A stretch of DNA of 39,586 nt from Oscillospiraceae bacterium (lineage in GTDB: Bacteria; Bacillota; Clostridia; Oscillospirales; Ruminococcaceae), in the NCBI GenBank assembly GCA_017460955.1, contig JAFTZY010000012.1:1-39586 (forward strand). Direction: 5' to 3'. Below the pieces are notes generated by a model. The model saw nothing but the letters and a program-made list of their open reading frames with translations, was not told where the DNA came from and made no database searches. A program made the position numbers and the translations under genes. Positions 36,549-39,586 of the stretch are shown here, piece after piece; within the stretch, counting starts at the first letter, position 1, and every line of letters begins with the position of its first letter.

Positions 36549-37445
36549 TCAGCCCTTGACACCGCCGGAATAGGTGATGCCCTCGACGAGGTATTCCTCG
36601 CCGTACAAAAACAGCAGCAATGCCGGGATCATGTACACCACGGCCACCGCAAACGCAAGTCCCACATCGCCCGTATTGATCTGTGAGAGGAACACGGACA
36701 GCGGATAGTCATCCTCATTGTTCAGCAGAATGAGCGGCTGCTCGACCATGTTCCAGTAATCGATAAAGACCAGGAGGCCCACCGACAGCATCGCGCTGCG
36801 GCACAGCGGCAGACAGATCGTCAGGAAGATCTGGATCTCCCCTGCGCCGTCGAGCCTTGCGGCTTCATAGTACGCCTTCGGGATGCGCCGCATGACCTTG
36901 GTGAGCAGGTAGACGCTGAAGGGCGAGAAGATGCCGGGCAGGATGATCGCCCAGCGCGTGCCGAGGATCCCCAGGAAATCGGAAACCAGATAGTTCGGCA
37001 CCAGCGTGACCTGGTAGGGCATGAGCATCAGGATGATGTAGGCAAAGAAAATGATCTCCCGGACGCGTCCCCGGTAGCGGGAAAAGCCGTATGCCGTCAC
37101 GGCGGCAAGCAGGATCTGGAACACGGTGATGGGGACGACGAGTATCACAGAATTCCAGAACTTCAGGAGATAATCGGGGCTCCGGAACAGCACGGACGTG
37201 TACTGGCTGAAGCTGACCATGTCCGGGATGAATTTCAGGTTGAGCTCCTCGGAGATGTAGGTTTTCTTGTCCTGCGAGGCGCTCTCGATCATGGCGCCAT
37301 AGTTGGCATTGATCTCACTTTCGGCCATGAAGGAGTTGCTGATCGTCAGCACGGTCGGCAGGATGAACAGGATCGCCGCGGCCAGTGCCAGCAGGAACAG
37401 CAGTACGGTCGCAAGGTGGCGCTTCAAAAATCGTTTCAGACTCAT
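36549..37445 (-). CDS. CUT1-type ABC permease, MalG-like
   Basis: 298-aa integral membrane subunit of a sugar-type importer. The first membrane helix is at about 12-35, then a periplasmic loop, then five more helices. The cytoplasmic coupling loop EAARLDGAGEIQIF (194-207) carries the EAA motif that docks on an ABC ATPase, so it should be an active importer. It overlaps the MalF-like gene by 4 bases and is 23 bases before the adaptor gene. Substrate is unknown. Confidence 0.94.
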   Translation of the reverse strand: MSLKRFLKRHLATVLLFLLALAAAILFILPTVLTISNSFMAESEINANYGAMIESASQDKKTYISEELNLKFIPDMVSFSQYTSVLFRSPDYLLKFWNSVILVVPITVFQILLAAVTAYGFSRYRGRVREIIFFAYIILMLMPYQVTLVPNYLVSDFLGILGTRWAIILPGIFSPFSVYLLTKVMRRIPKAYYEAARLDGAGEIQIFLTICLPLCRSAMLSVGLLVFIDYWNMVEQPLILLNNEDDYPLSVFLSQINTGDVGLAFAVAVVYMIPALLLFLYGEEYLVEGITYSGGVKG

Positions 37446-38329
37446 TCCTCCACATCCTCCCCGTACTTGCTCTCGATCAGGAACAGGATGCCGATGATGA
37501 CGATCATGATGACCGACAGCAGCACGGCGGCACTCGACAGCTTCTGATAATCGAGGGATTTGAAGGTGTTGTTCATGAAGTGCTGCAATAGATACATACT
37601 CTCGAAGGGATAGTCCCCCGTGAGCAGGTACACCTCACGGAACATCTTGAAGGAGCTGATGATCGACAGGATCGTCACGAACAGGATGGTCGGCGAGAGA
37701 TACCGCAGCTTGATGTGCAGGAAGGTGTACCAGGAGCTTGCCCCCTCGAGCTGGGCGACCTCCACGATGTCCGTCGGGATGCCGGCGATCGCGGACATGA
37801 ACAGGATCATGTTGTAGCCGAGCGTTTTCCACAGGAACATGAGCGTGAGCACTATGTACGACCAGTTGGTCTTGAGCCAGTCCACCGGCTCGAGACCGAA
37901 CAGCTCCGTGACCTGGTTGAGCGTGCCGTGGTAATGGAAGATCACCTGCCATACCAGCACCACCGATGCGATCGGTACCATGAGCGGGCACAGAAAGCAG
38001 GTGCGCAGCCAGCTTTTGCCAGGGATGCGCGAATTGAGCGCAAATGCCATCCACAGTGACAGCACCACCGACAGCGGCACGGAAAGCGCCGTGAAGATCC
38101 CGGTGTTGCGCATCGCCCGCAGGAAGGCGGCGTTTTTGAACAGTGCCAGGAAATTGTCCAGGCCTACGAAATTGGCATAGATCGGATTGTCCAGCACGGA
38201 ATAATAGATCACCACGCAGAAGGGTACGATAAAGAACACCAGCACGCCGATCAGGCTCGGCATCAGCCAGCTCCACGCCTTCCCCTCTTCGAGGATCCGT
38301 CTGCGCATTCTGCGCTTTTGGATCTGCAA
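37442..38329 (-). CDS. CUT1-type ABC permease, MalF-like
   Basis: 295-aa permease with six membrane helices; it starts with a basic cytoplasmic segment. The coupling loop is EVAQLEGASSWYTF (190-203), a slightly degenerate EAA motif (Val for the second Ala, Glu for Asp). I use the TTG start at 38329 because GAGGTG lies 8 bases before it; the ATG at 38308 has no such site. It is the first gene of the permease-adaptor operon. No ATPase gene follows, so a shared MsmK/MsiK-type ATPase elsewhere is the likely motor. Confidence 0.93.
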   Translation of the reverse strand: MQIQKRRMRRRILEEGKAWSWLMPSLIGVLVFFIVPFCVVIYYSVLDNPIYANFVGLDNFLALFKNAAFLRAMRNTGIFTALSVPLSVVLSLWMAFALNSRIPGKSWLRTCFLCPLMVPIASVVLVWQVIFHYHGTLNQVTELFGLEPVDWLKTNWSYIVLTLMFLWKTLGYNMILFMSAIAGIPTDIVEVAQLEGASSWYTFLHIKLRYLSPTILFVTILSIISSFKMFREVYLLTGDYPFESMYLLQHFMNNTFKSLDYQKLSSAAVLLSVIMIVIIGILFLIESKYGEDVEE

Positions 38330-38351
38330 TTTATCTTCACCTCTTATGTTG

Positions 38352-38380
38352 TAACTGTACTATATATGATAGCACAGTTA
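38352..38380. promoter_or_regulatory. Inverted repeat around the permease-operon -10
   Basis: Arms TAACTGT (38352-38358) and ACAGTTA (38374-38380) are perfect 7-base complements around 15 bases that contain the -10 element. It has the form of an operator. Confidence 0.55.
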
Positions 38381-38394
38381 GTTTGTTTTGTCAA
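38366..38394 (-). promoter_or_regulatory. Permease-adaptor operon promoter P1
   Basis: Minus strand: perfect -35 TTGACA (38394-38389), 17-base spacer, -10 TATCAT (38371-38366) preceded by TGTGC. Confidence 0.82.
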
Positions 38395-38405
38395 GTCCCG
38401 TATCC

Positions 38406-38434
38406 ATCATAGCACATCCGGGAACGGAACGCAA
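38406..38434 (-). promoter_or_regulatory. Possible second upstream promoter P2
   Basis: Minus strand: -35 TTGCGT (38434-38429), 17-base spacer, -10 TATGAT (38411-38406), also preceded by TGTGC, exactly 40 bases upstream of P1. The weak -35 leaves doubt. Confidence 0.5.
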
Positions 38435-38647
38435 GCGATGCAGCGAGTTTTTAAAGTAATATTAATCACTTGTTAAACGCCCCCGTTCCATTTAAACAGA
38501 CACATCACAGGGTCAAAAACTGACACATTTTTAAAATTTCTCCTACAGAATCAGCGATTTGCACAAAGAGTGGATATTACACACCCTGTGTTTCGTCCCA
38601 TTGCATAGTGCATGCCGGTTTTTTTCGCAAGCGGGCCGCCGCAGCAC
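38435..38647. other. A/T-rich intergenic stretch
   Basis: Part of the 413-base divergent gap between the permease operon and the DAHP synthase gene. It holds two copies of GACACAT (near 38501 and 38521) and a small CACA/TGTG dyad near 38584, but no ORF, terminator or known RNA family that I can identify. Confidence 0.4.
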
Positions 38648-38676
38648 TTGACAAGCGGACGATAATCCGCTATAAT
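38648..38676 (+). promoter_or_regulatory. DAHP synthase promoter with operator-like spacer
   Basis: Full consensus: TTGACA (38648-38653), 17-base spacer, TATAAT (38671-38676). The spacer holds a dyad, AGCGGA (38654-38659) and TCCGCT (38666-38671), separated by CGATAA, suggesting a repressor site between the two elements. Confidence 0.85.
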
Positions 38677-38704
38677 AAATTGGTAGAAAAAATGATAGAT
38701 TTGT

Positions 38705-38725
38705 TGCATTCTCTCACAGAATGCA
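38705..38725 (+). promoter_or_regulatory. Leader hairpin before the DAHP synthase ribosome binding site
   Basis: TGCATTC (38705-38711) and GAATGCA (38719-38725) pair perfectly around a 7-base loop, ending 4 bases before GGAGG. No T-run follows, so it is more likely a 5' stabiliser or translational control element than a terminator. Confidence 0.5.
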
Positions 38726-38742
38726 GTCAGGAGGAAGATACC

Positions 38743-39586
38743 ATGTCCATGGAATTCATCAGAAAGCTGCCCATTCCGCAGGAGATCAAGAAGGAATACC
38801 CGCTCTCGGTCGCATACGAGCTTGTCAAGCAGCAGCGCGACGCCGAGATCGCCCGGATCTTTACCGGAGAGTCAGACAAGCTCCTGCTCATCATCGGTCC
38901 GTGCTCCGCTGACCGTGAGGATGCCGTGATGGAGTACATCCACAGGCTCGCCCGTGTGCAGGAGAAGGTCAGCGACCGCCTCCTCATCATCCCGCGCATC
39001 TACACCAACAAGCCCCGCACCAACGGCACGGGCTACAAGGGAATGGTGCATCAGCCGGATCCGACCAAGGCCGAGGACATGCTCGAGGGCCTGATCTCCA
39101 TCCGCAAGCTTCATCGCCGCGCCATTGAGGAGACGGGCTTCACATGTGCCGACGAGATGCTGTATCCGGAGAATTACCGGTATTTGTCCGATCTGCTCTC
39201 CTATGTGGCAGTCGGTGCCCGGAGCGTGGAGGACCAGCAGCACCGCCTGACCGTCAGCGGCATGGACATCCCTGCCGGCATGAAGAACCCGACGAGCGGC
39301 GATCTGTCCGTCATGTTCAATTCCATCTATGCGGCCCAGTCCTCCCACACCTTCCTGTACCGCGGCTGGGAGGTACGCACGGACGGCAATCCCCTCACCC
39401 ACGCCATTCTGCGCGGCTATGTCAACAAGCACGGCGAATCCCTGCCCAACTATCACTATGAGGACCTGCTCCTGACGCACCATCTGTATGCGGAGAAGGG
39501 GCTCGTGCATCCGGCCGTGATCGTGGACACCAACCATGCCAATTCCAACAAGCAGTACCTTGAGCAGCCCCGCATCGTCAGCGAGG
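38743..39586 (+). CDS. aroF: 3-deoxy-7-phosphoheptulonate (DAHP) synthase, AroG type (3' end cut by window edge)
   Basis: First enzyme of the shikimate pathway, joining PEP and erythrose 4-phosphate. 281 codons are visible from the ATG at 38743 (GGAGG 8 bases upstream); MSM at the start leaves a second ATG possible. The class I alpha motifs are present: LLLIIGPCSADREDAV with metal-binding Cys54, NKPRTNGTGYKG (89-100), VGARSVEDQQHR, AGMKNPTSGD and DTNHANSNKQYLEQ. The N-terminus lacks any fused chorismate mutase or ACT domain. E. coli-type paralogues are feedback-inhibited by aromatic amino acids; which one applies here is not visible. Confidence 0.95.
   Translation, partial: MSMEFIRKLPIPQEIKKEYPLSVAYELVKQQRDAEIARIFTGESDKLLLIIGPCSADREDAVMEYIHRLARVQEKVSDRLLIIPRIYTNKPRTNGTGYKGMVHQPDPTKAEDMLEGLISIRKLHRRAIEETGFTCADEMLYPENYRYLSDLLSYVAVGARSVEDQQHRLTVSGMDIPAGMKNPTSGDLSVMFNSIYAAQSSHTFLYRGWEVRTDGNPLTHAILRGYVNKHGESLPNYHYEDLLLTHHLYAEKGLVHPAVIVDTNHANSNKQYLEQPRIVSE

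Noticed and set aside
34615..36573. 652-codon plus-strand ORF opposite the adaptor gene
   Set aside because: The Gly/Leu-rich sequence is the antisense reading of the Ala/Glu-rich coiled coil.

Overview
This window reads as a chromosomal segment of a low-A+T Firmicute, most likely a Clostridia member of the Oscillospirales/Ruminococcaceae type. The reasons are the Gram-positive replicase PolC, the pyrH-frr-uppS-cdsA-dxr-rseP-ispG-polC gene order, a HisZ-type histidine regulator, a PPi-type phosphofructokinase, CUT1-type sugar permeases and strong GGAGG ribosome binding sites. The genus assignment is inference; no rRNA gene is present. No CRISPR array, insertion sequence, prophage or attachment site was seen.

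Layout. (1) 1-994: hisZ, cut by the window edge, minus strand, with a tandem palindromic operator over its promoter. (2) 1177-12317: a minus-strand housekeeping operon (pyrH, frr, uppS, cdsA, dxr, rseP, an unknown 146-aa gene, ispG, polC) joining nucleotide, translation, isoprenoid/envelope lipid and replication functions. (3) 12496-13137: a small plus-strand membrane protein whose 3' end overlaps ridA tail to tail. (4) 13032-23972: branched-chain amino acid synthesis on the minus strand in two blocks. ilvB-ilvN-ilvC has a clear promoter and terminator; ilvD-(MIF-like tautomerase)-leuC-leuD-(DUF815 ATPase)-ilvA-ridA follows. (5) 24198-25414: cysE, divergent from a tRNA-Leu(UAA). (6) 25486-27815: an OmpR-type response regulator and its histidine kinase. 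(7) 27865-30675: a PPi-type phosphofructokinase and a MATE transporter, each with its own promoter. (8) 30862-38329: an unusual envelope locus. (9) 38743-end: an AroG-type DAHP synthase, cut by the window edge.

How the genes work together. Threonine ammonia-lyase (ilvA) feeds isoleucine synthesis, and RidA next to it removes its reactive enamine/imine products. IlvBN, IlvC and IlvD are shared by the Ile/Val/Leu routes, and LeuCD continues to leucine; leuA, leuB and the aminotransferase are outside the window. Dxr and IspG are two steps of the MEP pathway that supplies UppS, which makes the lipid carrier for wall synthesis.

The most unusual region is 30862-38329. It places two importer-type (MalF/MalG-like) permeases in one tightly coupled transcription unit with an exporter-type HlyD-family adaptor and a MacB-core-like protein that has only two membrane segments. 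A separately promoted lipoprotein follows, fusing a propeller-like N-terminal region and a very acidic insert to a solute-binding domain. No ABC ATPase is encoded anywhere in the locus. Each promoter has its own palindrome. The combination is the best candidate here for an undescribed system; its function is not deducible from sequence alone.
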